Positions 17,888 through 29,440 of a stretch of 64,000 bases of DNA are shown here, piece after piece. The notes beneath the pieces are model-generated. The model was not told the origin of the DNA, ran no database searches, and saw only the letters and a program-made list of their open reading frames with translations. How positions within the stretch are numbered: the first letter of the stretch is position 1; every line of letters begins with the position of its first letter. The stretch comes from an uncultured Methylophilaceae bacterium (GTDB lineage: Bacteria; Pseudomonadota; Gammaproteobacteria; Burkholderiales; Methylophilaceae): assembly GCA_903834185.1 (NCBI GenBank), contig CAILHX010000003.1, forward strand, positions 1 to 64,000. Reading direction: 5' to 3'. Made by a program: the position numbers and the translations under genes.

Positions 17888-19024
17888 TTAAAGCTTAAGC
17901 CGGATATCGTCCCATATCCGTCTGAATAATCCGGCAACCGGGATTTCCTGCGCGGTGACCAGATTTTGTTCCAGTATGGTTTTCCCATCCAGATCGAAAC
18001 GTATCTTGCCGACTTGCTGGTTTTGCGCCAAAGGGGCAAGTAATGGCTGGGTGCTGGTGATAGTGGCTTTTACGTCCGAGTAGCGGCCTTTCGGGTAAGT
18101 AATATAAAGATCGGATGCTACAGTGGCAGAAAGCATGTCTTGCGGAGCTTTCCATAATTTAAGCTTGGTGATCTCCTGTCCAGCCTTGTAAACCAGGCGC
18201 GTTTCGAAGAACTGGAACCCGTAGTTCAATAGTTTCTGGCTCTCTGTCGCCCGTGCGTTATCAGATGGCGCTCCTACCAGTACCGATAGCAATCGCATAT
18301 CGCCATGCCTGGCAGAGGCGATCAGGCAATATCCGGCAGCTTCCGTATGGCCCGTTTTCAATCCATCTATACTCGGGTCTACCCATAACAGGCGGTTACG
18401 ATTGGGTTGCGTAATCTTGTTATAGGTATATTCCTTGATGGCGAACAAGCGTTTGTACTGGTCTGGAAAATCGCGAATGATCGCGGTCGACAGTAGTGCC
18501 AGATCATTTACCGTAGTGTAGTGATTTGGGTCCGGCAGGCCATTGACGTTGGCAAAATGGCTGCTCTTCATGCCCAGTGCGGCAGCTTGCTGATTCATCA
18601 TGCTGGTAAAGCCGCTCTCGCTGCCGGCGATGCCTTCTGCCAAAGCAATAGAGGCATCGTTACCGGATTGGATGATCATGCCATGCAGCAATTCATCTAC
18701 TGTGACCGGGATATCGGGTTGGATAAACATGCGCGAGCCTTCGGCTTTCCAGGCTGCGGTACTGACAGGCAGAACCTGATCCAGTTTGAGCTGACCGTCT
18801 TTCAGTGCCTTGAAAGAAAGATAGGTAGTCATCAGTTTGGTCAGAGACGCAGGTTCTATGCGTTCGTCGCCGCCTTGCTGAGCAATGATTTTTTTGCTGT
18901 TGACTTCAAGCAACAGAAACGCCTTCGCAGCCACTGTGGGTGGCGGTGGAAGGTTATCGGCGTAACTAAGGAACGAGAGTAATAATAAACAAAAACAAAA
19001 CAACGACTTATTGAGTGATAACAA
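17888..19024 (-). CDS. dacA: D-alanyl-D-alanine carboxypeptidase (PBP5/6 type)
   Basis: Removes the terminal D-Ala from peptidoglycan pentapeptides on the periplasmic side. The three serine-acyltransferase motifs are present: SLTK (Ser60, Lys63), SGN (120-122) and KTG (223-225). A signal peptide precedes residue 23, a beta-rich PBP5 C-terminal domain follows, and the end (GLFRRIWDDIRLKL) is an amphipathic membrane anchor. The start is TTG at 19024, inside the end of rlpA (17-base overlap), with AGGAA upstream; a second TTG at 19003 is possible. It is the last gene of the shape/wall cluster. Confidence 0.94.
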   Translation of the reverse strand: MLSLNKSLFCFCLLLLSFLSYADNLPPPPTVAAKAFLLLEVNSKKIIAQQGGDERIEPASLTKLMTTYLSFKALKDGQLKLDQVLPVSTAAWKAEGSRMFIQPDIPVTVDELLHGMIIQSGNDASIALAEGIAGSESGFTSMMNQQAAALGMKSSHFANVNGLPDPNHYTTVNDLALLSTAIIRDFPDQYKRLFAIKEYTYNKITQPNRNRLLWVDPSIDGLKTGHTEAAGYCLIASARHGDMRLLSVLVGAPSDNARATESQKLLNYGFQFFETRLVYKAGQEITKLKLWKAPQDMLSATVASDLYITYPKGRYSDVKATITSTQPLLAPLAQNQQVGKIRFDLDGKTILEQNLVTAQEIPVAGLFRRIWDDIRLKL

Positions 19025-20048
19025 TGGCAGGGATTCCTAGAGAGTTTTTGATATTGGCCGCGGCGCGACCAGCTTCTTCGTTACTACTATACGGACCCAG
19101 ACGTACCCGATAAAGATCCGCGTTAAGTACACTATCTACTTTAACACCTTGCGCCAGGCCCTGATTTTGTATTTTGTCGCGAAGTTGGTTGGCATTGTCC
19201 TGCTGACGGAATGCACCCAATTGTACGAAAACACCACTGGCAAGAGGCTGGGAAGATTGCGTAGGTGCCGAGATTTCCTTGGATGTAACGGGCAGAGCAG
19301 TTGCTGAAGGTGGAGCAGGTGCAGGTTGCGGAGAGGTTGAGGAGATAGCTGTTGTAGACAGGTTTTCCGCATGATCGGGATCAATTAATTCCACCTCAAC
19401 CAGGCCACTGCCTTTCTGTGCGATACCAAGCTTATAGGCTGCGGCATAAGACAGGTCTATCAATCGATCCTTCTTGAATGGGCCACGGTCATTCACTCTG
19501 ACGATCACCGATCGACCGTTATCCGGGTTGGTGACGCGCACATAACAGGGAATGGGCAGGATAGTGTGGGCGGCACTCATGCCATACATATCATATAGCT
19601 CGCCGCTGGCAGTTTTTTGACCATGGTAACGTTTGCCATACCAGGACGCGATACCCTGCTCCTTGTAAGGTTTATATTCGGTCATCGGAGTGTACGTTTC
19701 TCCTAGCGCTTCATAAGGACGGCAACTGGCAGCGCGGATAGGTTCCTTTTTAACAACCGCATCAGGAATGGCGTCGATATCTGCCGGCGCATTCTCACCT
19801 GGGCCATCGTCCAGATAATATCCACCACCCTTGGTTGATTTTGAAGATGACGGCTTTCCTGCACCAGGTTTTGGTGATTTTGCCGTCTCTGCAGATGATT
19901 GGCCTGAACCTCCACGCTCTATCACCGGCGCTTGCGTTCCGCCTAGCGTTCCACAACCAGATAGCGCCACTGCCAGCAACCATATTGAAACAAGACCAGC
20001 AGCTTTAGCTGTCGTCTGTAATTTTTTACCTTCGTTATGCTTTACCAT
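19008..20048 (-). CDS. rlpA: Septal ring lytic transglycosylase RlpA family lipoprotein
   Basis: Acts at the division site on peptidoglycan, usually on strands stripped of stem peptides. It has a lipoprotein signal (lipobox ALSGC near residues 28-32), a Ser/Pro/Gly-rich linker, a double-psi beta-barrel at about 130-225 (ASWYG, MSAAH, VRVNDRGPF, LIDLSYAAAYKLG), another Pro-rich linker, and a C-terminal SPOR domain from about 270 (GVFVQLGAFRQQDNA) that binds denuded septal glycan. The active-site His and Asp candidates lie in MSAAH and VNDRG. It follows rodA by two bases and overlaps dacA. Confidence 0.93.
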   Translation of the reverse strand: MVKHNEGKKLQTTAKAAGLVSIWLLAVALSGCGTLGGTQAPVIERGGSGQSSAETAKSPKPGAGKPSSSKSTKGGGYYLDDGPGENAPADIDAIPDAVVKKEPIRAASCRPYEALGETYTPMTEYKPYKEQGIASWYGKRYHGQKTASGELYDMYGMSAAHTILPIPCYVRVTNPDNGRSVIVRVNDRGPFKKDRLIDLSYAAAYKLGIAQKGSGLVEVELIDPDHAENLSTTAISSTSPQPAPAPPSATALPVTSKEISAPTQSSQPLASGVFVQLGAFRQQDNANQLRDKIQNQGLAQGVKVDSVLNADLYRVRLGPYSSNEEAGRAAANIKNSLGIPAIVITQ

Positions 20049-20050
20049 CG

Positions 20051-21157
20051 TTATGACCCGACTAATTTTTTGTGCGTCTGTATGCTCATCAGAATGCCGA
20101 ACCCTATCATCAGCATCACCAATGAAGTACCGCCGTAGCTGATCAGCGGCAGAGGTACGCCTACCACCGGCAATATACCGCTCACCATGCCCATGTTAAC
20201 GAAGGCATAGGTGAAAAAGCTTAGCGTGATACTACCTGCCAACAAGCGACTGAAGACGTTCTGCGCATTATTGGCGATCACCATGCCGCGCGCGATGATG
20301 GCTATAATCAGCAATATTAGCAGTGCAACACCCAGCAGACCAAACTCTTCGCCGAATACAGCAAAAATGAAGTCGGTGTGACGTTCCGGCAGAAAATCCA
20401 GCCGTGACTGCGTACCGTTCAACCAGCCTTTGCCTGCCAATCCGCCGGAACCCAGGGCAATGGATGATTGTATGATGTGGTAACCGGAACCCAACGGATC
20501 CTGACTAGGGTCAAGCAATGTCATGATGCGTTTGCGCTGATAATCATGCAGGTGAGGCCATACCAGCGGCACTATCCCTGCAAACGAAACGCCGATACCC
20601 AGCATCAAACGCCAGCTTAAACCCGCAAAAAACAGTACGTAAAACCCCGACGCACTAATCAATAAGGCCGTGCCCAAATCAGGTTGTTTTGCAATTAGCC
20701 CAACCGGAATCACCAGAAACAAAGCAGCAAAGAAATAGTCCATCGCTCTCAAGCTACCTTCACGACGCGCAAAATACCAGGCCAGCATCAGCGGTACGGC
20801 GATTTTCATCATCTCCGACGGCTGGATACGCGCAACACCCAGATTGAGCCAGCGTTGAGCGCCATGACTGACATCCCCTACCACTGTTACCCCTATCAGC
20901 AACAACAGGCCCAGCACATACAAGGGCACGGCAACCGCCTCCAGACGTTGCGGTGAGATATTGGCGAACAACCCCAGGCAAGCAAGCGCTACCAACAGAC
21001 TCAGGCCTTGCCTGCCCATTTGCTCTGCGTTCTGACCGCTGGCACTGTAAAGTATGAACAGGCCGATCATTATTGTGAGCAATAACAAGCCAAACAAGGT
21101 CTGGTCTATATGTCGTGAGAAACGTCTTGCCCAGTGTCCGAGTTGGTTTTTAATCAT
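20051..21157 (-). CDS. rodA: Peptidoglycan glycosyltransferase RodA (SEDS family)
   Basis: Polymerises lipid II for side-wall growth together with PBP2. The 368-residue form starts at the ATG at 21157, which follows GAGGA and overlaps the end of mrdA by eight bases; a longer frame would add 46 residues lying within mrdA. About ten membrane segments are visible. SEDS landmarks are QPSEMMKI, KQPDLGTALL with the key Asp, the extracellular loop LPERHTDFIFAVFGEEFG, and the C-terminal PLPLISYGGTSL. Confidence 0.95.
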   Translation of the reverse strand: MIKNQLGHWARRFSRHIDQTLFGLLLLTIMIGLFILYSASGQNAEQMGRQGLSLLVALACLGLFANISPQRLEAVAVPLYVLGLLLLIGVTVVGDVSHGAQRWLNLGVARIQPSEMMKIAVPLMLAWYFARREGSLRAMDYFFAALFLVIPVGLIAKQPDLGTALLISASGFYVLFFAGLSWRLMLGIGVSFAGIVPLVWPHLHDYQRKRIMTLLDPSQDPLGSGYHIIQSSIALGSGGLAGKGWLNGTQSRLDFLPERHTDFIFAVFGEEFGLLGVALLILLIIAIIARGMVIANNAQNVFSRLLAGSITLSFFTYAFVNMGMVSGILPVVGVPLPLISYGGTSLVMLMIGFGILMSIQTHKKLVGS

Positions 21158-23066
21158 TGATGGGTTCCTCAGCAGGCACCTTTGGGATCGCTGCGGGCAC
21201 AGGCTCAGCTTGTTTAGCCGGCATTTTCCCAAGTAGATAATAGTCAAATACCTGTCTGGCGATAGGGCCTGCTGCTGTTCCGCCATGGCCTCCATTTTCT
21301 ACAATGATAGCCAGCGCGATCTTGGGAGCTTCTGCGGGAGCGTAGGCGATAAACAGCGCATGATCGCGATGGTATTCGTCTATCTGGCTGGCATTGTATT
21401 TCTGATTTTGTGCAATGCCGATCACTTGCGCGGTTCCTGTTTTTGCAGCGATGGTGTAACTCGCACCTGCACCCATGCTGGCTGCGGTGCCACCAGGTTG
21501 CGTCACGCCCATCATGCCTTGTTTCACCAGCTCCAGATTCTCTGCACTGACGGGAATACGTTTCAAAGTCTGTATCGGTTGCGGGTGGGTTTGCCCAGTC
21601 TGACTGTCACGTATGCTGGCGACAAGATGAGGTTTGACTCCCACACCGTTATTGGCAAGCATCGCCGTTGCGAAAGCAAGTTGCATCGGCGTTATCAGAG
21701 TATATCCTTGGCCGATGCCGGTGATCACCGTTTCACCTGCATACCAGGGTTGCTTGAAACGCTTTTCCTTCCATTCCGGTGTTGGCAATAACCCCGTACG
21801 TTCGCCTGCAATATCGAGATTGGTGAGCTGGCCGAAACCGAAATTACTCAGGAACGAAGATAGTTTGTCTATGCCCAGATCCAAAGCGAGACCGTAAAAG
21901 AAGGTATCGCAGGAGATGGTGATGGCTCGGACGATATCTACTCGCCCGTGGCCTTCCGGTTTCCAGTCTCTATAATGGTGGGAACTACCCGGCAATACAA
22001 AATACCCTGGGTCGGAAATAGCAAAAGGCGGCGCACGCTTCCCGTTTTCCAGCCCGGCCAGAGCAACAAAAGGCTTGATGGTTGAACCAGGAGGATATGC
22101 ACCGCGGATGGGTCGGTTGATCAAAGGTTTGTCGACGGAATCGTTCAGCAGGTTCCAGTTGTCCGTGTCTATGCCATCTACAAACAGGTTGGGATCAAAA
22201 CTGGGCATACTGACATAAGCCAATACTTCGCCTGTCGCCGGATTCAACGCCACTAAAGCGCCACGGTGAGTACCGAATGCATCTTCGGCGATTTTTTGCA
22301 GTTTGCTGTCTATGGAAAGAATCAGATTGTTTCCGGCGACTGGCGGGGTGCTGGATAATACCCGTACCGCATGCCCATCCGCATCTACTTCGACCTGCTG
22401 GAAGCCTGTGGTGCCATGCAGCTGATGTTCATAGCTCTGTTCCAGGCCGCCCTTGCCGATATGATCCGAGCCTTTGTAATTGGAGATTTCTCCGCTATCT
22501 TCCAGTCTATCCACATCGTTTTCATTGATCCGACCTATGTATCCGATCAAATGAGCAGCTTGAGTCCCTAATGGATAATTACGAAACAAACGCGAACGGA
22601 TCTCGACGCCGGGAAAGCGGAAACTATTGACCGCAAAAGTTGCGGCTTCCGATTCGTTTAGCTTGGCGCGTATCGGTACATTTTCAAAATTGCGGCTTTC
22701 CGCGCGAAATTTGTTGAATAGTTTGCGGTCATTGCTGCTGATGTTGATGATTTTGGAAAGTTCGGTGATCGTCTTCTCTACGTCATCTACTTTGGAGGGC
22801 GTGAGCTCCAGCGTATATACGAAGAAATTCTCGGCCATGGATACACCGTTGCGATCGACGATCAGTCCACGGTTGGGTACGATAGGAACCAGCGAGATAC
22901 GGTTGCTCTCCGCCAGCGTTTGATAATGGTCGTAGCGCAAGGCTTGCAAAAAAAACAGACGCGACAGCACCAGTCCAAAGCAGATCAAGGTAAAGACTGC
23001 CGCGACCAGTAATCGCACGCGAAACTGCTGCTGCTCCCGATGTAAGTTTTTGAGTTCTACCCGCAT
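21150..23066 (-). CDS. mrdA: Penicillin-binding protein 2 (elongation transpeptidase)
   Basis: Cross-links peptidoglycan during elongation. A single N-terminal membrane helix (about residues 18-40) is followed by the pedestal domain and the transpeptidase domain with STIK (Ser328, Lys331), SCD (385-387) and KTGTA (542-546). Length, 638 residues, is typical. It partners RodA (next gene) and MreC/MreD. The C-terminal 30 residues are Pro/Ala/Glu-rich and probably flexible. Confidence 0.96.
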   Translation of the reverse strand: MRVELKNLHREQQQFRVRLLVAAVFTLICFGLVLSRLFFLQALRYDHYQTLAESNRISLVPIVPNRGLIVDRNGVSMAENFFVYTLELTPSKVDDVEKTITELSKIINISSNDRKLFNKFRAESRNFENVPIRAKLNESEAATFAVNSFRFPGVEIRSRLFRNYPLGTQAAHLIGYIGRINENDVDRLEDSGEISNYKGSDHIGKGGLEQSYEHQLHGTTGFQQVEVDADGHAVRVLSSTPPVAGNNLILSIDSKLQKIAEDAFGTHRGALVALNPATGEVLAYVSMPSFDPNLFVDGIDTDNWNLLNDSVDKPLINRPIRGAYPPGSTIKPFVALAGLENGKRAPPFAISDPGYFVLPGSSHHYRDWKPEGHGRVDIVRAITISCDTFFYGLALDLGIDKLSSFLSNFGFGQLTNLDIAGERTGLLPTPEWKEKRFKQPWYAGETVITGIGQGYTLITPMQLAFATAMLANNGVGVKPHLVASIRDSQTGQTHPQPIQTLKRIPVSAENLELVKQGMMGVTQPGGTAASMGAGASYTIAAKTGTAQVIGIAQNQKYNASQIDEYHRDHALFIAYAPAEAPKIALAIIVENGGHGGTAAGPIARQVFDYYLLGKMPAKQAEPVPAAIPKVPAEEPIND

Positions 23067-23104
23067 GTGATCTATGAATTAATCCTGTGAATTAACACCA
23101 TGAA

Positions 23105-23584
23105 TCAACCCAGTTCTTTATCGCCGGTGACTTTGATTTTGGAATAAATCACCAATTGCCATAACAGAATTCCGGAAATGCTGGACAGGTAGTACGCCAA
23201 GCCGGGCAGTTCGCCACCACTGAATAACTTCAGGATCAGCAATACGGTCTGCGCAATCAGTAGCAGGCCGAATACGTAACCTGCTTGTTGCCAGCGATTG
23301 AATAAAGTGACGCGGCGTTGATATACGACAGCCAGAAATGCCGCGACGATATAGGCAATGGCATGTTGGCCAAACAACCCTCCTTCCGCCAGATCAACCA
23401 GCATGCCCATCATCCAGGCCGTGCCTATATTGCAAAGATGTGGTGAGCGTATCAGCCAGTAAAGCAGCACCAGCAAAATAAAATCCGGACGTACTAACAG
23501 CCCGAAGCCGCCCCAGGGCAGCAAGTAAAGCAGCAAGGCCAATAGCAGGCCAAGGTAGATTTGACTAATCCTGACGGGGCGCAT
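23105..23584 (-). CDS. mreD: Rod shape-determining protein MreD
   Basis: A small polytopic inner-membrane protein of the elongasome, 159 residues, with five or six hydrophobic helices. The N-terminal LVRPDFILLVLLYW segment is typical of MreD in beta- and gammaproteobacteria. It overlaps mreC by 20 bases and precedes mrdA, the usual order. No catalytic residues are expected; it is thought to help assemble MreC, PBP2 and RodA. Confidence 0.93.
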   Translation of the reverse strand: MRPVRISQIYLGLLLALLLYLLPWGGFGLLVRPDFILLVLLYWLIRSPHLCNIGTAWMMGMLVDLAEGGLFGQHAIAYIVAAFLAVVYQRRVTLFNRWQQAGYVFGLLLIAQTVLLILKLFSGGELPGLAYYLSSISGILLWQLVIYSKIKVTGDKELG

Positions 23585-24476
23585 GGCGAGAAGGCTTACG
23601 AATGGTTGCGGGCGGTTCTGTTTCGATTTGTGGTACAGCGGGAGGTGCTGTGATGATCAGTACTTGCCGATAGCGATCAGTTCCTGCAGCTGGTGTGCAC
23701 ACGATACGAGCAAACGGCGAGTCGGGATCGCGGTCAATATGTTTGACGTTGGCTATAGCCAGATTCTCGGGATATGTTCCGTCTATCCCCGAAGTGATCA
23801 GTTTATCGCCCGCGCGGATATCCACGTTAGCCGGCAAATAGGGAACATACAAGGTTTCATCCCGGCCATGGCCAAAGGCGATCGCCCGCAGACCGTTGCG
23901 TTCTACCTGTATCGGGATGGCAAGCGACTTATCGGTGATCATGGTGATCTCACTGCTAAATGGGTATACCCGGGTCACCTGTCCGATCACGCCAGCGCCA
24001 TCCACCACCGCCTGACCGGCCATCACACCTTGCTGGCTGCCGATATTGACGTCTACCTTATGTACAAAAGGGTCTCGGCCTATATGAGTGATTTCGGCCA
24101 ATTTTGTAGGGTAATGCAGCTTTTGACGTACTTCCAGTAATGATCGTAGATGTGCATTCTCGTTCTGAGTCGTTATCAGTTGCTGCAGTTCCACCGACTC
24201 CCTCGTAAGCTGTAAATGCAGTTGACCGTTTTCCCGCATCAGCGTTGTTTGGCCTGAAAAATAGCCGGTGACATAACGGTAAAGACGGATAGGGCTGGAA
24301 GCGACCACTTCCAGTGGATATAACATGGTTGCAAAACCCTGACGTACCTCCGTCAGGTAATGCAGGCGAGCATCCACTGCCATCAGCACGATAGACAGGG
24401 CGAAAAAGAAAATCAGTCTGGCGAAAGGGCTGGGGCCACGAACAAAGAAAGCAGTAGGTTGTTGTGGCTGGGCCAT
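23565..24476 (-). CDS. mreC: Rod shape-determining protein MreC
   Basis: A bitopic protein that links cytoplasmic MreB to periplasmic PBP2. It has one membrane helix (about residues 18-37), a coiled coil (about 75-115, with repeated Leu/Gln/Glu), and the double beta-barrel domain with VDVNIGSQQGVMAGQAVV and DGAGVIGQVTRV. Length 303. The Pro/Thr-rich tail after about 280 is probably disordered. The gap to mreB is about 80 bases on the same strand. Confidence 0.95.
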   Translation of the reverse strand: MAQPQQPTAFFVRGPSPFARLIFFFALSIVLMAVDARLHYLTEVRQGFATMLYPLEVVASSPIRLYRYVTGYFSGQTTLMRENGQLHLQLTRESVELQQLITTQNENAHLRSLLEVRQKLHYPTKLAEITHIGRDPFVHKVDVNIGSQQGVMAGQAVVDGAGVIGQVTRVYPFSSEITMITDKSLAIPIQVERNGLRAIAFGHGRDETLYVPYLPANVDIRAGDKLITSGIDGTYPENLAIANVKHIDRDPDSPFARIVCTPAAGTDRYRQVLIITAPPAVPQIETEPPATIRKPSRHAPRQD

Positions 24477-24556
24477 TATTAATTCAGCCGTTTGGTCTGA
24501 GGCAGGAGAAAGGAAAGCTCTCGTTTATACACTGGCACTATTATTATCCACCAGTA

Positions 24557-25693
<1,137 letters not shown>

Positions 25694-25699
25694 TCACGA

Positions 25700-25705
25700 T
25701 ATAAT
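25700..25705 (+). promoter_or_regulatory. Predicted -10 element of the gatCAB operon
   Basis: A consensus TATAAT lies 35 bases before the gatC start. The hexamer 17 bases upstream (GATGAG) is a poor -35, so the promoter may depend on an activator or other contacts. The rest of 25601-25740 separates divergent mreB and gatC. Confidence 0.5.
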
Positions 25706-25740
25706 ACCGCATATCGCCTTTAAAATTAAGACTCAACCCT

Positions 25741-26028
25741 ATGTCTCTCACAATTAACGATGTAAAGCGCATCGCACATCTTGCGCGGATTGAAGTCTCG
25801 GAAACAGAAGCAGAAGCTACGCTGGTCAAGTTGACAGGCATACTGGGTCTGATCGAGGAAATGCAAGCGATCGATACCAGGGGCATAGCTCCTATGTCGC
25901 ATTCGCAGGACGTAGTGCAAAGGCTGCGAGCCGATGTCGTCACCTCCGGCAACCAGCGGGAATATTTCCAGAAAATCGCACCTGCCGTCGAAGACGGCTT
26001 GTACCTTGTGCCCAAGGTGATCGAATGA
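25741..26028 (+). CDS. gatC: Asp/Glu-tRNA amidotransferase subunit C
   Basis: The small subunit that clamps GatA to GatB in the GatCAB complex, which amidates Asp-tRNA(Asn) or Glu-tRNA(Gln). The 95-residue protein has the family pattern [14 protein letters not shown] at the start and FFXXAP-like [19 protein letters not shown] at the end. It overlaps gatA by four bases (ATGA), so the subunits are translationally coupled. Confidence 0.94.
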   Translation: MSLTINDVKRIAHLARIEVSETEAEATLVKLTGILGLIEEMQAIDTRGIAPMSHSQDVVQRLRADVVTSGNQREYFQKIAPAVEDGLYLVPKVIE

Positions 26029-27479
26029 TAAATGCAAGCCTGAAAGAAATGGCGGCAGCGCTCGCCGCTAAAAAGATTTCCAGTGTTGAGTTGACGCAAC
26101 TTTTTTTAGCTCGCATCAAATCCTTGAATCCGGATATGAATGCCTACATCACACTGGATGAAGCCAGAACATTGGCGCAGGCCAAACTCGCCGATGCGCG
26201 CATCGCCAACGGCGACATCACGCCGGTCACCGGTATTCCTTTCGCGCAGAAAGACATTTTTTGCGCCAAAGACTGGCGTACGACCTGTGGCTCCAGAATG
26301 CTGGAAAATTTTATCGCACCCTACGATGCGCACGTCATCAGCCAATTCGATCATGCAGGTGCGGTGAATCTGGGTAAAACCAATATGGACGAGTTTGCCA
26401 TGGGATCGTCCAACGAAACTTCCTATTTCGGCAAAGTGAAAAACCCATGGGATCGCGAGCGCGTTCCCGGCGGCAGTTCCGGCGGTTCGGCAGCGGCCAT
26501 CGCAGCACGTTTATGCGCTGCCGCCACCGGTACCGATACCGGCGGCTCTATCCGTCAGCCTGCGTCACTATGCGGCTTCACTGGTCTCAAACCCACGTAT
26601 GGCGTGGTCTCCCGTTACGGCATGATTGCTTTTGCCTCATCGCTGGATCAGGCAGGCCCGATGGCGAAAAGTGCCGAGGACTGTGCATTGATGATGAATG
26701 TGATGGCCGGTTTCGATGAGCGGGATTCCACCAGTCTGCAACGTGACAAGGAAGACTACACTCGTGACCTTAATAAGCCGCTGGCCGGCTTGAAAATCGG
26801 TCTGCCCAAAGAATACTTTGCCGAAGGCCTGAGCGCAGAAGTCGCTAAGGTGGTGCAGGATGCCATTGCTCATTATCGCAAGCTGGGTGCTGAAACCGTG
26901 GATATCAGCCTGCCCAACACCCGGCTTTCCATCCCGGTGTATTACGTCATCGCTCCCGCCGAAGCCAGTTCCAACCTGTCGCGTTATGATGGTGTGCGTT
27001 ACGGCCATCGTGCCGCTGAATATACCGACTTGCTGGATATGTACTGCAAGAGTCGCGCAGAAGGTTTTGGTGCTGAAGTGAAACGCCGTATCCTGATCGG
27101 TACTTATGTATTGAGTGCCGGATATTATGATGCCTATTACCTAAAAGCCCAGCAGATACGCCGTCTGATCGCCCAGGATTTTGAAGAAGCGTTCAAGCAT
27201 TGCGACATCATCATGGGGCCATCCGCCCCCGGCACCGCGTTCAAGATCGGCGAAAAAGCCGATGACCCGGTTGCCATGTACCTGCAGGATATCTATACCA
27301 TCGCCGTCAATCTGGCGGGTCTGCCGGGCATGAGTATTCCGGCCGGGTTTGCCAATAAGCTGCCTGTGGGTCTGCAGATCATCGGCAATTACTTTGACGA
27401 AGCGCGCATGTTGAACGTAGCGCATGCTTACCAGCAGCAAACTGACTGGCACAAGCAGATGCCGGAGGGAATAGCATAA
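26025..27479 (+). CDS. gatA: Asp/Glu-tRNA amidotransferase subunit A
   Basis: The glutaminase subunit that releases ammonia from Gln or Asn for tRNA amidation. It is an amidase-signature enzyme with a Ser-cisSer-Lys triad: Lys in PFAQKDIF, and the serines in [13 protein letters not shown] and [13 protein letters not shown]. Length 484. The one-base overlap with gatB (A of TAA shared with ATG) keeps the subunits coupled. Confidence 0.97.
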   Translation: MINASLKEMAAALAAKKISSVELTQLFLARIKSLNPDMNAYITLDEARTLAQAKLADARIANGDITPVTGIPFAQKDIFCAKDWRTTCGSRMLENFIAPYDAHVISQFDHAGAVNLGKTNMDEFAMGSSNETSYFGKVKNPWDRERVPGGSSGGSAAAIAARLCAAATGTDTGGSIRQPASLCGFTGLKPTYGVVSRYGMIAFASSLDQAGPMAKSAEDCALMMNVMAGFDERDSTSLQRDKEDYTRDLNKPLAGLKIGLPKEYFAEGLSAEVAKVVQDAIAHYRKLGAETVDISLPNTRLSIPVYYVIAPAEASSNLSRYDGVRYGHRAAEYTDLLDMYCKSRAEGFGAEVKRRILIGTYVLSAGYYDAYYLKAQQIRRLIAQDFEEAFKHCDIIMGPSAPGTAFKIGEKADDPVAMYLQDIYTIAVNLAGLPGMSIPAGFANKLPVGLQIIGNYFDEARMLNVAHAYQQQTDWHKQMPEGIA

Positions 27480-28909
27480 TGCAGTGGGAAGTCGTGATCG
27501 GGCTGGAAACACACACCCAGCTAAAAACCAACACCAAGATCTTTTCCGGCGCGTCCATCAAATACGGAGCAGAACCCAATACTCAGGCGGATGAGGTAAG
27601 TATCGCCTTGCCTGGTGTGTTGCCTGTATTGAATGCAGAAGCCGTGCGTTGCGCCATCAAATTCGGGCTGGCGGTGAACGCCGAGATCGCGCCGCGCTCG
27701 ATATTTGCGCGTAAGAACTATTTCTACCCGGATCTTCCCAAAGGCTATCAGATTAGTCAGTACGAGCTTCCCGTAGTAGGTAAGGGGTCACTCACCGTAC
27801 AAGTGGGGGATCAGGAAAAAACCGTGCGCATCACTCGCGCTCACCTGGAGGAAGATGCGGGTAAATCGGTACATGGCGCGCAGGAAGGCATGAGCGGCAT
27901 AGACCTCAATCGTGCCGGTACACCCTTGCTGGAGATCGTCACTGAGCCCGACATGCGTTCAGCTGCCGAAGCGGTTGCTTATGCCAAAAAACTGCACGAG
28001 CTGGTGCAATGGATAGATATTTGCGATGGCAATATGCAGGAAGGCAGCTTCCGTTGCGACGTGAACGTTTCGGTGCGTCCAAAAGGAACGGAAAAACTTG
28101 GTACCCGCCGAGAGATCAAGAACCTCAACTCGTTCAAATTCATGCAACAGGCCATTGAGTACGAAACCCAGTGGCAGATCGATACGCTGGAAGACGGCGG
28201 CACCATACAACAGGCGACGGTGCTGTTCAATCCGGAAACCGGTGAGACACGCGCCATGCGCAGCAAGGAAGAAGCGAATGATTACCTCTACTTCCCTGAT
28301 CCGGATTTATTGCCGTTGGCGATTTCCCAAGCCGATATCAATGCAGTGAAAGCGACCATGCCGGAGTTGCCGGAAGCGATGAAATCGCGCTTTGAACAAC
28401 AATATGGCTTGCCTGCTTACGATGCAGCGGCTATCACCGCATCCAAACCCATGGCGGATTATTTCGTTTCGACTATCCAGGCTTTTGGCGGAGAAGCCAA
28501 GCAAGCTTCCAACTGGGTGATGGGTAGCTTGTCTGCAAAACTTAATGAGGCCGGTCTGGAAGTCATTAACAGCCCAGTCAGTGCACAGGCGCTAGCGGGT
28601 TTATTGAAGCGTATTGCCGACAACACGATTTCCGGCAAGATGGCGAAAGATGTGTTTGAAGCGATGTGGGCCGGAGAAGGCGATGCAGACGACATCATCG
28701 CGAAAAAAGGCCTGAAGCAGGTTTCCGACTCAGGCGCGATCGAAGCCATCGTGGATCAGGTACTGGCTGCTAATGCCGTCATGGTGGCGGAATATAAGGC
28801 GGGCAAGGAAAAGGCCTTCAATGGTTTGGTCGGTCAATGCATGAAGGCCAGCCAAGGCAAGGCCAATCCGGCGCAGGTCAATGAGATACTGAAAAAGAAA
28901 CTCGCCTAA
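27479..28909 (+). CDS. gatB: Asp/Glu-tRNA amidotransferase subunit B
   Basis: Binds the mischarged tRNA, activates the side-chain carboxylate with ATP and transfers ammonia to it. The 476-residue protein begins with [13 protein letters not shown] and has the signature [18 protein letters not shown], with a C-terminal YqeY-like helical domain. The presence of GatCAB suggests the organism makes Asn-tRNA and/or Gln-tRNA indirectly. The stop overlaps the end of the opposite-strand glycosylase gene by four bases. Confidence 0.97.
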   Translation: MQWEVVIGLETHTQLKTNTKIFSGASIKYGAEPNTQADEVSIALPGVLPVLNAEAVRCAIKFGLAVNAEIAPRSIFARKNYFYPDLPKGYQISQYELPVVGKGSLTVQVGDQEKTVRITRAHLEEDAGKSVHGAQEGMSGIDLNRAGTPLLEIVTEPDMRSAAEAVAYAKKLHELVQWIDICDGNMQEGSFRCDVNVSVRPKGTEKLGTRREIKNLNSFKFMQQAIEYETQWQIDTLEDGGTIQQATVLFNPETGETRAMRSKEEANDYLYFPDPDLLPLAISQADINAVKATMPELPEAMKSRFEQQYGLPAYDAAAITASKPMADYFVSTIQAFGGEAKQASNWVMGSLSAKLNEAGLEVINSPVSAQALAGLLKRIADNTISGKMAKDVFEAMWAGEGDADDIIAKKGLKQVSDSGAIEAIVDQVLAANAVMVAEYKAGKEKAFNGLVGQCMKASQGKANPAQVNEILKKKLA

Positions 28910-29412
28910 TCGTTTTCGGCTATGCGTTGCCAGCTTTTTAGCTTGTGATCTCTCGCAATTGAGGCATTGGCCGGGCTGGTTGATGGCAATCTGACTAACA
29001 ACATGTCGTCCATCCCTGTTAATCCCGGCAATACATAACGCCTGAACGCTTTTTCGGCTTTTTCACCGTTGAAGAATATGCGGCGGATATTTCTATGCTG
29101 GGCAAAGAACGCCGCAAAATCATTGGCGATGATTGATGTTTCCACTATGTCCCCATCCAGCGAGCTACTGCGGAAACACTCTTTGAGCACATCCCACAAC
29201 GCGATCCCGTGCGACTGTAATAAAGCTAGTCTTTCCTCATAGGCAGCTCTCGGGTCTATAACAAACAATTTCTGCATGAAGGGCCAGAACAGGTTATGGC
29301 GATGCGCATAATACTGATTTGCTGCCAGCGAAGCCTTGCCCGGCATGGAGCCGAGTATCAGTATTCTGGCATCAGGACTGGCAACTGGAGGGAGGCTTTG
29401 GGCTATGCTCAA
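28906..29412 (-). CDS. Hypoxanthine/uracil-DNA glycosylase family protein
   Basis: Matches the DNA-deoxyinosine (hypoxanthine) glycosylase branch of the uracil-DNA glycosylase superfamily, recognised by [11 protein letters not shown] near the N-terminus, the [12 protein letters not shown] segment and the C-terminal LPSTSPAN motif. It would remove deaminated adenine from DNA. Length 168 fits. The start is TTG at 29412 with no strong ribosome site and no good ATG, so the exact start is open. It converges on gatB and follows priA on the same strand. Confidence 0.85.
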   Translation of the reverse strand: MSIAQSLPPVASPDARILILGSMPGKASLAANQYYAHRHNLFWPFMQKLFVIDPRAAYEERLALLQSHGIALWDVLKECFRSSSLDGDIVETSIIANDFAAFFAQHRNIRRIFFNGEKAEKAFRRYVLPGLTGMDDMLLVRLPSTSPANASIARDHKLKSWQRIAEND

Positions 29413-29440
29413 TTTACGGCCGCCATTAAAAGTGCCGTCA

